In this document: in pieces, positions 1 through 10,442 of the stretch
Layout: each line of letters begins with the position of its first letter
Position numbering within the stretch: the first letter of the stretch is position 1
Assembly (NCBI GenBank): GCA_900239685.1
Contig: OENT01000021.1
Coordinates: 124,001 to 188,000, forward strand
DNA from: Rotaria macrura
Lineage: Eukaryota; Rotifera; Eurotatoria; Philodinida; Philodinidae
Length of the DNA: 64,000 bases
Reading direction: 5' to 3'
Notes under the pieces: generated by a model
What the model was told of the DNA's origin: nothing
The model's database searches: none
The model's input: the letters and a program-made list of their open reading frames with translations, nothing else
Translations under genes and position numbers: made by a program

Positions 1-690
1 GATAGAACAAGGAAAGAGTGTATGTGAGATTAAGATGAATGAAAAGAAATACAGCTACTATCTAACTAAAAAATGAATTGAAAGTTGCGAAAAAATACAA
101 CTGCTATGGAAAAATCTTCAAATTAAATGAGCTATTGCCGGTTTGCATTCGTCTAATTACGTCATTGTCTCAGTTGACAGTTTCTTAGCTGAGAAATTGA
201 TAGTGTTAATCGGAAAAAACCTGTCAAAATTGAAGGTCGTCGCAAAATCTTCATCAACACTAAAAAATTATTCATTAAACTTTTTATGTTGATTAGTTGC
301 GTAACCAGAGGTGAGCTTGGTTGGGCGCTGCCAGATCACCGACAGGTTTTGCCGGACACCGGGAAAAAGTAAAAATCTAATAATTATCGTTAAAACGTTT
401 CTTCTTTTTCTCTCGTATAAACATAGCTGTGAAGAAGCAGTCAGTGACGGCTGTAGGATGTAATCTAGACATACTGATCAGTAAGCAATATCAGTAACTG
501 CTGTATTTTTCGTTTCCATGTATACTTGTATATCAGACAACAAAATAAATAATTATTTACTTGATAAATAATAGCATATTTAAAACCAGTTTACTGAAAT
601 TTGAAATGAAGAAAATGTGTTACAATAAAGAGCCGAGGCGTGGAATTATTGACTGAAAAACATTCCCAGGTGTTCAAATCATTTTTACCC
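1..690. other. No gene recognised at left edge
   Basis: AT-rich sequence with no long open frame, no convincing splice-bounded exon and no clear repeat. It may be the flank of a gene outside the window. Confidence 0.5.
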
Positions 691-691
691 A

Positions 692-982
692 GGTCAATCA
701 AAACGGCCACCGTTACAGTATCGTAAACGGTCGTTTTTATATCGTATACCACCCTTAAACGACCGTTTTAAGCCGTATTGTGGCGTTTTAACAAGATCAG
801 TATTACGGACGTACACGGACACCGTATATATGCCGTAAAACCCTCGTAAAGACAGCGTAATACTATCGTATTCTATAGAACATACGGCCGTATTACTGAC
901 CTTGTTAAAAAGGGATAATACGACGCCGTAATGGGCCGTGTTTTCACCGTATACGACCGTTTACGGATCGTTCTGTTTGACC
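692..982. mobile_element. Foldback/MITE-like inverted-repeat element
   Basis: The two outer ends are imperfect inverted repeats: about 692-735 on the left pairs with 954-982 on the right (shared GGTCAA...ACGG and GTAAACGGTCG blocks). An inner pair is stronger: 789-808 matches the reverse complement of 888-907 at 18 of 20 positions. The interior is crowded with short CGTAT/ACGG motifs in both orientations, so the whole unit can fold on itself. There is no coding capacity. It looks like a non-autonomous foldback or MITE element; no target-site duplication could be fixed, so the superfamily is open. Confidence 0.55.
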
Positions 983-1139
983 TCGGTAGTTGAGAATTAC
1001 TGCATTTGATTTGCCTTAGCGAACTATGTTTATGGTCTAAAAAGTTCGTATCCATGGTTTATTCGTATTGAGCGATGTAGAAGTCTTAGTGAATTTTTTC
1101 TGTCGAAGGACGATACCTGAGATCCGCTGGACGACCAAA

Positions 1140-1276
1140 AAGTTGTCCCGACCCGTCCCGCATCCCCCACTGTCTTATCCGAGCCATCCCATCCCGCTTT
1201 ATTCGCTTTTTACGATCTCGTCCTGTCCCGCGTTCCCCACTACCTTATCCCACCCCATCCCGTCCCGTCCCGTGTT
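1140..1276. repeat. Degenerate CCCGT/CCCAT repeat
   Basis: A C-rich, AT-poor stretch made of irregular copies of TCCCG/TCCCA on the + strand, in strong contrast to the surrounding base composition. An open frame runs through it only because the repeat lacks stop codons. A second tract of the same kind lies at 2504-2580. GTCCC-rich subterminal arrays are common in hAT-type elements, so this may be a remnant of one. Confidence 0.55.
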
Positions 1277-1395
1277 ATTCTAACATATAAATTTAATTCT
1301 TTCTTTTTGTTTGATAATGTGGTTGAAACATACTAGTTGATTTCTACTTTCTTATTCAATGAAATCTATTTATTTTAATATTTATCAGTTACAAG

Positions 1396-2093
1396 TAGGG
1401 AACTATGGGACCATCTTTTTATGGTCCCGGTCCTGTTAAAAAAATTTTTCGGATCCTAGTCCTGTTGATAAAATGATTTTGGTCCCGATCCTTGTTCTAG
1501 TTAAAATTTTCTAAAACTTTTGATTTCAATTTTGTGAAACATGATGTGAAAGGAGAGTTGACGTATTTAGAGTAGAATTTTCTGACGGACTCCTGCTCTT
1601 CCACATATCGTTACCGACGTCCCCCTCCACCTTAATCACAGGCCATGATAGGCGGTTTCCAGAGACGTCACAGATCCTAACAGACGCTACCTGCACACTC
1701 GCATGGAGATCGTAAGTGATATTATCGATATACGATCAAAGCGGTAAGTCTATAGAATATCATTATTGTATACGAACCTCTTCCTTAATGTAGTTGTAGA
1801 ACACTAGTAAAATGGTTGTGAGCTATGTTTCGCAAGATAAATCAAAGAAAACAATTTTCAAGTAATTATAGTAACACTAGTTACATTGTGTTTCACATTT
1901 TAACCCAGCAGAGGTTGCGACAACAATTTTCTTAAACACAAGGAATTTTCTGCAAGAGTAAGCGTAAAATTTCAAATCTTTTCCATAAAAGGAGACATCG
2001 GGGCCATCTGGATAAGTTATTAGTCTCGATCCCATAAAAATCAAAATCTTTGGTCCCAACCCAGTTCTCAGAAGACCACTTTGCAGTTCCCTA
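1396..2093. mobile_element. Non-autonomous hAT-like DNA transposon (698 bp)
   Basis: The ends are perfect 9-bp inverted repeats: TAGGGAACT at 1396-1404 and AGTTCCCTA at 2085-2093. They are flanked immediately by a perfect 8-bp direct repeat, GTTACAAG, at 1388-1395 and 2094-2101. An 8-bp target duplication with a TAGGG-type terminus is the hallmark of the hAT superfamily. Subterminal copies of GGTCCC/GGGACC occur inside both ends, as expected for transposase-binding sites. There is no transposase frame, so movement would need an enzyme supplied in trans. The intact ends and duplication suggest a fairly recent insertion. Confidence 0.85.
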
Positions 2094-2503
2094 GTTACAA
2101 GATAACATATGCATGAACAAACTTTCTATCACGATGATATTTGCATGGCAAACTTGTTTCACAATAATATTTACATCAGAAGTCCTTATTACAAGAAAAC
2201 AAAGAAAATTACAATAAGAAACACTAGTTAAAATACTACACCTCGAGTACCTGATCAAACAAAAAATATATTTTCAACATCTATATAATTTAAAAACAGA
2301 TTGGAATGACGTGAACGATGATTATAATACAATCATTGTATCATTTCATACAAGTGACATATTGACATTGTGTGAAGACAACCAATCGAATGACCTCTAA
2401 CGTATGCATGCTTAACTTAATGCATAAATGCTGCAATAAATGCACAATACTTATTGCCGATTGTGCTTGTATGAAATTAGCGGGACAGAGAAGTTAATTG
2501 ATC
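2094..2503. other. No gene recognised
   Basis: AT-rich spacer between the hAT-like element and the second CCCGT tract. It begins with the right copy of the 8-bp target duplication (2094-2101). Confidence 0.5.
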
Positions 2504-2580
2504 TGTTCCCGTCCCGTCCCATCCCCAGAGGAATCAGTTCTGTCCCGCCACCTTTTCATCTTTATTGTCCCGCGTTCCGC
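2504..2580. repeat. Second degenerate CCCGT tract
   Basis: Same C-rich TCCCG/TCCCA composition and orientation as 1140-1276, including a shared GTCCCGCGTTCC string. The two tracts flank the hAT-like insertion, so they may be pieces of one older element that was split by it. Confidence 0.45.
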
Positions 2581-2641
2581 GGAGCTCTGAACGCTGCTTT
2601 CCTTATACAACCATATTTTCGAACTTTGACAAGAAACTTTA

Positions 2642-2857
2642 CCCACAGAAAGACCTCGGCTAGACTAACTTGCAAAAAAAGATTTCAAAACCTTTCGACA
2701 CAGTCTCTTCGAGAGATGAAGATGTTAAAAAATCAAAGCTGTTTACACTATGAATGGAAAAGAGCCAATATCTTAGAATCTTCATTTCTCGGAGAGACTT
2801 TGTCGAAAGATTTTGAAATCGGTTTTGCATGTTAGTCTAACTGAGGTGTTTCTATGA
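2642..2857. repeat. Inverted repeat, about 70-bp arms
   Basis: The left arm (2642-2715) and right arm (2788-2857) are near reverse complements. Shared blocks include GAGACT, TCGAAAG, TTTTGAAATC and GTTAGTCTA. The loop is about 72 bp. An open frame across it is a by-product of the repeat. It is probably another small non-autonomous DNA element or a hairpin relic; no target duplication was identified. Confidence 0.6.
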
Positions 2858-4346
2858 GCAAGCGTTATATCAAATTTCGAAAATATGTTTTGTCCTGGAA
2901 AATTAGCGACCTACAGAGAAAATTCACTAAAAAATTCGATATCTCGATAGGAATAAGCCAAGAGCAAGAACCATTTTAATCATAAACATACTTCACTAAG
3001 GTCAATAAAATCCATTACGTTTCAACTAAAAATTTGTCTAGTGCCTGGGAATGTTCCATAGTAAGTGATTTATCATTATTAGTAATTGAGAGAGATTTTT
3101 GTATTGGCTATTGAAAAGTTGATTGATTCCCTTGTGCTATTCAGCATAAAAATAGTCGAATAATACAAAAAATAATTGTTGTTTGTTTATAATCTTTTTG
3201 CTTTTTTCTTGCTTAACTTCATGTCATAAAATAACAGATACATTGCTTTGTCTCTTTCTCTCTCACTCTCACTCTCTCTCTTTAGCAAAATGACAATTGA
3301 GACATTCAATTGAGTCTTGGAAAAACGTTCAACTATGGTAAATGAATTTTTTTAGAAGTTTGTGAAGCACCACCCAGTCACTGATGATTTTCTAATTACG
3401 CCACTTGCGTTGATCAGTGCCATTTGAGCATATTAGTAGATTAATTACGAAAAGAATTGAATTGTATAAAGGAAAGTTTTCAGAGAATCATTTTAAATAC
3501 ATTTCTTTAGAAAAATGCTCATATTATCCTAATTCTAAGTTCAATTAGTGAAGCCCAGTCTCATACCCATCACATTTCTATTTTTGTTAGAGAAAAGTCT
3601 AAATCTGTATTTTATTTCTATCGTAGATTATTGAAAAACTAATCACATCTCTAGCTCTTCAAACAACGTACTTGTCCAACTCAAAATTACATGAAGAATT
3701 CTAAAAAAAATGTAAAATATATCATCATAATTGTGCATGTAATGACTGATACGCTGAATATATCTGTTGGCGAAGTCAAAACTCCCTTGAGCAATTCTTT
3801 TTTCTGAAATACGTTTAGTATCATATTGAGTGCTTCAAATTCATCTGTTATTTTCAGCTTCTCTAAATGAAATCTCTGAATGAAAAATAAGATTTATCGA
3901 CCTTCTGCATAAATAAAATGATAAAATCTCATAGTAGTTTCAGACATAGTTGAGGAAAATGTTTTTAAAAAAGAAGATTATTTTTCTATCTATATTATGT
4001 TTTAAGAAGATTTTCTAAAATTTGATGATTTTATCTAAAAATTTATAGTTGTCGTCGTATATTTATGTTAATTAAGTATTAACTGTTTCAAGAAAAGAAA
4101 AAACAGAATATTACCTGAAGAAACAGGTAAAAAAGCTCCACATACAATGTAGATATAATATTAATTCGTCTTCGCATCTCAACTCTAGCAGTCAAACTGA
4201 AAGAAAAAAAAAGAAAAAAAGACACGGATGTAATTTTATTCTTTTTGAGGGCTCTTATTCTACCACATACAAATGAAACGGTAAAAAGGCTTCAAACATG
4301 AAGTCAGTTTTCCAGGGTATAATAAAATTAAAAGGTACACACATAT
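2858..4346. other. Intergenic, CT microsatellite
   Basis: AT-rich DNA with a CT-rich simple repeat at about 3251-3283. No coding exon was recognised. The last few hundred bases are the 5' flank of the DUF3431 gene. Confidence 0.5.
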
Positions 4347-5246
4347 ATGTCATGGAAAAATCGAGTCTTTTTATTCCTTAATTTTCAATCTCTTGTAGTT
4401 CACATCTTATCGATTAGTTTTCATCGTTGTATTTTATATTTCATTACCTTATTACTACTCTTTGCCTTTCTTACTTTCTCTCAATCTCGTTTCCCATCAA
4501 AACAATTTGTCTCGTCAACTTACATATACTTAAACAAAATATTAAAATTCACCAGTCAAAGAAATACTTTCTCGGAATCAGACAAAGTTATCGTTGTGTC
4601 GCATTATAATGAAAATTTAGATTGGCTTGATTCATTTACTAACAATCAAATCTCACATATTGTCTATACACGAGCAACGAAGCCACTGAAAAGTTCTCAC
4701 AAGGTTCTAAAGAACGAGGGACGAGAAGCTGTCGCCTATCTTCGATATATTGTTGATCACTATTCCAATCTACCATCGTCGATAGCTTTCGTTCATGGTC
4801 ATCGAACCTCGTGGCATCAACGAGACCCATCGGATATTGTCACTGCAATACGAGCACTTCAGTGGAACAAATATCCATACATGCCTTTGACTAGTGTAAT
4901 GACTCGTGCTAAATTTATACCTACCACGAGTGACCTTCAAGCAAGAGTGAACTACGAACTATGGAGAGGCGTTCTACAAAAAGAACTTGGATCATGGCCT
5001 GTCAATGGCATAAGGACACATTGTTGTGCAACATTCGTCGTAAAACGAGAAGCCGTTCTTGCTCACCCGAAAGACTTTTATTCTAATATTAGTGATTGGA
5101 TTCTCGCTAGTCGATATTCAGATCAACAGACGGGCAGAACACTTGAATATACATGGCATATGATCTTCGGTCTACCAGCACATATAAATTATAGGCCATG
5201 TGACATATTTAAATGTGATTCTAACAGAATTATTTCTACTCGATAA
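4347..5246 (+). CDS. DUF3431 family membrane protein
   Basis: A single uninterrupted frame of 299 residues. A basic/aromatic N-terminus is followed by a hydrophobic segment at about residues 27-45, which suggests a type II membrane anchor with the main domain in the lumen or outside. The DUF3431 signature follows: VVSHYNE (83-89), EAVAYLRYIVDHY (127-139), FVHGH and WH (148-157), CCATFVVKRE (226-235) and EYTWHMIFG (267-275). The family has no firmly established reaction; a glycosyltransferase-like role is sometimes suspected, and conserved His, Cys and acidic residues are consistent with an enzyme. The first ATG is used; a later start would lose the anchor. An AATAAA lies at 5521. The gene has no intron and no neighbour closer than several kilobases. 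Because DUF3431 is best known from fungi and other non-animal eukaryotes, transfer into this lineage is possible but not shown here. Confidence 0.85.
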   Translation: MSWKNRVFLFLNFQSLVVHILSISFHRCILYFITLLLLFAFLTFSQSRFPSKQFVSSTYIYLNKILKFTSQRNTFSESDKVIVVSHYNENLDWLDSFTNNQISHIVYTRATKPLKSSHKVLKNEGREAVAYLRYIVDHYSNLPSSIAFVHGHRTSWHQRDPSDIVTAIRALQWNKYPYMPLTSVMTRAKFIPTTSDLQARVNYELWRGVLQKELGSWPVNGIRTHCCATFVVKREAVLAHPKDFYSNISDWILASRYSDQQTGRTLEYTWHMIFGLPAHINYRPCDIFKCDSNRIISTR

Positions 5247-8200
5247 GCTGAATATATTCATAGATTAAATTTTGTTAACATGTCTGTCAATGAATAGGTT
5301 TTATAGGTTACATGATCGATGAGATGACATGTATATATCGCTAGATTAAAACGGTCGAACATGTCAAGATACAATGATGACAATGTCAGTTTATTAGAAG
5401 TAGAATTTTTTCCTCAAAGAATTTTATTGATTCAGAAATCAAATTACAGTCGGTTTGCAGAGGAAATCTAATATCCAGAAAAAACATGGCAAAGTCGAGT
5501 TTATTTTTGATTTCTTATAAAATAAAATTTGTTCGACAGAATAACGATCACGTAATTGTATGCTCATTTATTATGTTTCTGTGGAGTATGACAATGAAGA
5601 ACATGCTCTAAACAGTTTGGCAAGTAGAAAACAAAGTTTTAATGGAAATAGGTCAATATTTCGAAAAGTGTATGCATGATCATGTTTTTTTGGATCTGGC
5701 AACTAATTTCAGGAGTCGAAAAGAGTCATTGATGTGGTACTATTTCTCAATCACACACGCTGTATTATAAGTGCACACAATATGGCAATGTCATTCATAC
5801 AAATACGTCACAAATATTGTTGGTGGGATTTTACATTATTAATGAATCAATAGTTTAGTTTTTATTCTTGAAGTAGAATCATTAATAAATTAAAAGTAAT
5901 GCTAATGAAAAGTTTGAAAAAAACAATTTCAAGAAATAAGAATAATTTGAGAGCTTTATTGTGAATTTTTCATTATTAATATTTCGAAAGGCCTATGATG
6001 ATTAGTCATGGGCTATAACGGCTTTATTTCGTCGAAGATTTTTTATGTTTTGAACAAGTTTGTGTTTGACTTTCAGTGAAAGATGTGACAAAAACAATCT
6101 ACATCGCGTGAAATTGGAACGATCCCATATTATGTATTGTGAAAAGATCATGCATCAAAATTTACATTTAAGAAATGACTCGTCTTTTCTTTTTATATTG
6201 ATAGAATTCTGGGAGTATTGTTCGAAAGAAACTAGATATTTTGGTACGATTCACACCATTGAAAAGTAAACATAAAAGTTCTCACATTTAAAATTTTTTT
6301 AAAATTTTTTCTTGCACAAACTGCACACTTTATCTTCTAAGTTTCTAGAGCACAAAGCAACGTGTAACGTGAAACTTTTCGAATTTTAATTTTCATAAAT
6401 ACATCAGAATCCGAGAGTAAAGTTCAATAATTTGGGTAAATCTGTCACTTACATGTTCATCTGATTTTGAGTTACTCACAGTTAGGTTCGCGTATTTGCT
6501 TGATTTTTCTGCAAAAATATGGACTGTTTTTCTGATCTTTTTCCAGGAAAATCACATTTTTAGCGTATTGAAAAGCTATGAGTTTTTAAAAACTCTGCGT
6601 CTCAGTCTGACAAACCTTGTCAAAAAAAGCTAACTTGTACTTACATATGATTTATTGCAATATCATTTCTCCCTATAAGCAGCGAAATCTATGCATCATT
6701 AAGTAGCTCCTATCGAAAAAAATACCAAAATCAATCATCCTTCTTTCAATTTCAAATAGATATTTATTGAGTCCTCTCTGATCTTCATAGCATTGCCTGT
6801 AACTAATCAATGATGTATAAATTATACTCCTTTTTAGTAATCGACGTATCATTGCAATTACTATACTATCGTTAGACCAGAAATATGAAGAGCTGTAGAA
6901 ATTGATAAAACCACCCAGTAATTATTCTAGAATGAGAAGGGTTTAAAAATATAAAGTTCCAGAAAAATCTTTATATGGTTAAAAGTCTGATATCAAAAGT
7001 TTATCAAACATATGATATGCTATGTATTACTTAGTTCAAGATTGATAGCAATACTAATATTTTCTTATAAATATCTTAAATAGTAACAGATCTACTATAT
7101 TCTTCATAAACCTGAAAATGTTCATCTTGCAACTTAGTATTTCCTTCAGAAAAATCGATGTGAATACGAGTAAAATTTTCGTAGAACCCTAAAATTGAAT
7201 AGATCTAGCTCAAGAGAAAAGAATGTTTATAATCATCCTGGACTAAAAAGAGCGCTATCTCTTTGTCTGTGAGATCGTAGCAAATTCTTCTTAATTGAAA
7301 GGGCAAAAACAGATGAAATTCCGTCATCGACACTATTTCTAGTTCTTCTATCTCACACATTGCTGTTGGTGAAAAAATCATCAAATATTGTGAAGACTTG
7401 TGCAAAACTTACTAAGTTCCGTAGAAAAACGGTTCTATAACGATCTCATTTGTTCTACCTTAAATTCTAATTCTCAGTCTACGCCTCAAAATTGTTTCTA
7501 TTTTTGATACTCCGTAATGCATGGTATTTTCATGAATAAATCAAGCTTTAGAAAAAGGAAAACAATGAAATTTGAACTGATAAGAGAGTTGGGAGGTTTT
7601 TGTTTATGATAAAAACTTTGTAGAGTGTGCTTTTGTTATTGCGAAGATAAATAAGTTACAATGTGAATAAATGAGATTTTTTAACGCTGGTTACACCAAA
7701 ACATAAAATGACACTATACCAATATGTTGAAAATCAATAATTTCTTTCAAAATATGTTGATACACAAAACACTTTTCTGTTGTTCTTTTAAGAACAATCA
7801 TTAATATTCTAAACGGAATCATATGCTAGACAAGAGAAGATGAAGTTATGAATTTTGCATTCATCAATATTATGTACATCATGAGCATAACTATGATGAT
7901 TGATGACTTTCATCGATAAACAATAAGAATATTGAAGAATGTTTTGTTGTATTTTGATTGAGCGTATATATCCAATGCTTCATTGTCACTTCTAAGGAAA
8001 AGATACTAACATCTGATTCATGCACAAGTGGTCATTTTAATCAATTCATGAATGCAATTATACTCATCGGTGGCTGCTTTAGATGTTTTGAAGATGAAGT
8101 GGCACCGATCATGACACCAGAAATCATGTTTAAGATTTATTATCTTTTAGACTATTTTATTTGATTTCAATGATATACACGTCATCAAAGTCACTTCGAG

Positions 8201-10050
8201 CAATGTATATAAATCGATTGGATACTAAAAAAACTTAATAATAAACTGTTGACATTCAAAGTTATTGGTAATTGAGCATAATTTCTTTTTCAGCATTTCA
8301 TGTTTTTGTCATGTACTTCTTATCGCATCATATTCATATACCAAGTGGTATTTTTAATAACCCATTGTAAATTTATTCAATATGCATTTGAAAAACTCAT
8401 TGCACAAGATCTATCACACATGACACCAGAAGTATTCACCTTTGAAAATTCATTAGCTATTTTTTTCTGACTTTATTGCTAGGATTTAGAAGAAGTTTTT
8501 CATTTTGAGATAATACCTTTGAACGCATAATGATTACTTACACTAGTTTCTAAAACTACTTTATAATTATATTTTCGTTTTGAAAAGATGCACCTCATGT
8601 ATTTTCTTTATTAAACTAACTGGAAACAACTAAGCAATGTTTTTTACCATAATAACGGTCTTTGATATACTATAATACATATGAATTCTATATTGTTTTT
8701 ATTATAAAATCGATTGAAATAATATTATACTTTGTATAGGAACTTACAGGAGCCTTTTCTAATTGCATGGTTCAACTGAAAATTTTACTAAAGAATAAAT
8801 GACGGCTATTATACAATATCTATCTTACAATCAACCAAATTCGTTTTACAGTATTTCAATACCAAACTAAAAACAGATCGTGTACTAGAAGGCTATCATT
8901 TTATATGAAGACTGGCATAAATTTGGAGCCAATTGAAAGGGCTTGTCCCTCGTTTTACAATTTCTAATGGGGATGATATATTTTACCTGAATTTTTCATA
9001 AGTGTATGATTCTAATGAGAAACCCGATCGGCAAAATTCGCAGCTCAATGTGTTCAACTATAGAGCGCAGTTCCTATCCGATTAGTATTTATTAACTGCC
9101 TAAAAAAAAGAAATTTTATAATTTCCCCTATGGTATTAGCGACAGAACTCGGGGTGATCATTAAATTTAAAACTATATATGTGCATGATATTTCGCCGAA
9201 CGTAAGCTGAAAGTTCACTTCCGATCAATCCTGATGATCATATTTGAATACATAATGTGTAAACTTACAACTGCGATGCTCTCACAATATTGTTTTCTTT
9301 TAACCTCAGAAGTCACCTAGAAAAGAAAAATCTAGACCTTTAAAACAACGAAGGAAATTATCAGTATTGTGAAGCCAATAGTAGTTATTTCAATGGCATC
9401 ATTGAGAATCATCTTCAGAGAAAAACAATCCCTTTGTTTATATGAAAGTTTTTTGTTGTAATCTACAAATAAATGCTACAATCAAAGTACACATGCCAAT
9501 ACTTTTAAAGTATTGAACAGATCACGAAGATTAGCGCCATGAGACATACTAAAATTATTTGTGTAAGTATGTTTATTCGATAATGTAGCAAATAAAAAGA
9601 CACGGTGACAGAAAAGAAAACATTTTTATCAGGTAAAAATTACCACTGAAAAGTCTGTTTAAAGCGCCTCTTTGTTTTTTTCAAAAGTATGTTCGCATAC
9701 CTCTGCGTTCTCCATAGGTGAAAATTTTAATCTCATGCTTCTAAAAAACACTAAGAAATTTCAGAGGTTGAATGAGAAGGCAGTGTTTCAATGAAGACGG
9801 AACATTTCGAACATTATCTACTTAATTTTTTTATAGCAAGACTTCTTGATCATGTCCTCTTAAATGTTTCTTCACAATTAAAATTATTCCTACCAGTAGT
9901 CTTTTAACATTTCATTTTCACGATTCAACTAGAATCGTTCGAAATAGTTATTTCATAGATTGCGTGTGTCTATAAAAGAAAGCAATATCATACACAAATA
10001 ATAGTATTATCTTTCTAATACAACGATGCCCTTAGCTGATTCGTTTGACT
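5247..10050. other. Long gene-free stretch
   Basis: About 4.8 kb of AT-rich DNA. The open frames are short, start at random and show no family motif. I saw no clear terminal inverted repeats, RNA gene or tandem repeat. Start and end of any 3' UTR of the DUF3431 gene beyond the AATAAA at 5521 cannot be fixed. Confidence 0.5.
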
Positions 10051-10442
10051 TCTAGGGATGCACTAGTGCTATAAAGTCGATATCAAAGATAAACATTTTT
10101 TGGTATCTAAAATCCCCATTCCTTACCAGGCCTTCAGGTCACTTATAGTAAATTTCGATTATGCTAACCAACAGTACTATCAAAATTTACAGAAATAGAT
10201 AAAAGAAAAAATGACTGGAGGGGGGGGGGGGGGGGGGGGNNNNNNNNNCCCCCCCCCCCCCCTCCTCTGAAAGTCCTGTGTTCTTTTCAGCTAGTTCTGT
10301 AAATTTCGATAGTACCGTTGGTTAACCTAATCAAAACTGACTATAAGTGACCTGAAGGCCTGGTAAGGAATGGGGTTTTAGATACCAAACGATGTTTATC
10401 TTTAATATCGACTTTATAGTTTATAGCACTAGTGCATCCCTT
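10051..10442. mobile_element. Palindromic inverted-repeat element with internal gap
   Basis: The left arm (about 10057-10200) and right arm (about 10296-10440) are near reverse complements over roughly 145 bp, with outer ends GGGATGCACTAGTGCTATA. The octamer GTTTGACT occurs at 10043-10050 and again at 10443-10450, a likely 8-bp target duplication, although the outermost 2-4 bases differ between ends. The ends therefore look hAT-like. The centre is a run of 20 G (10220-10239), 9 N (10240-10248) and 14 C (10249-10262). No coding sequence is present. Confidence 0.7.
10240..10248. other. Assembly gap (Ns) between G-run and C-run
   Basis: Nine undetermined bases sit between a G homopolymer and a C homopolymer at the centre of the surrounding palindrome. 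The true length and sequence here are unknown. The homopolymers may themselves be sequencing or gap-filling artefacts. Confidence 0.9.

Noticed and set aside
1068-1283. 71-codon open frame on the + strand
   Set aside because: It is a translation of the CCCGT repeat; the open frame follows from the repeat unit.
2440-2835. 131-codon open frame on the + strand
   Set aside because: It runs through the second CCCGT tract and both arms of the inverted repeat at 2642-2857; no domain is visible.
4639-4830. Minus-strand frame inside the DUF3431 gene
   Set aside because: Shadow of the real gene on the opposite strand.
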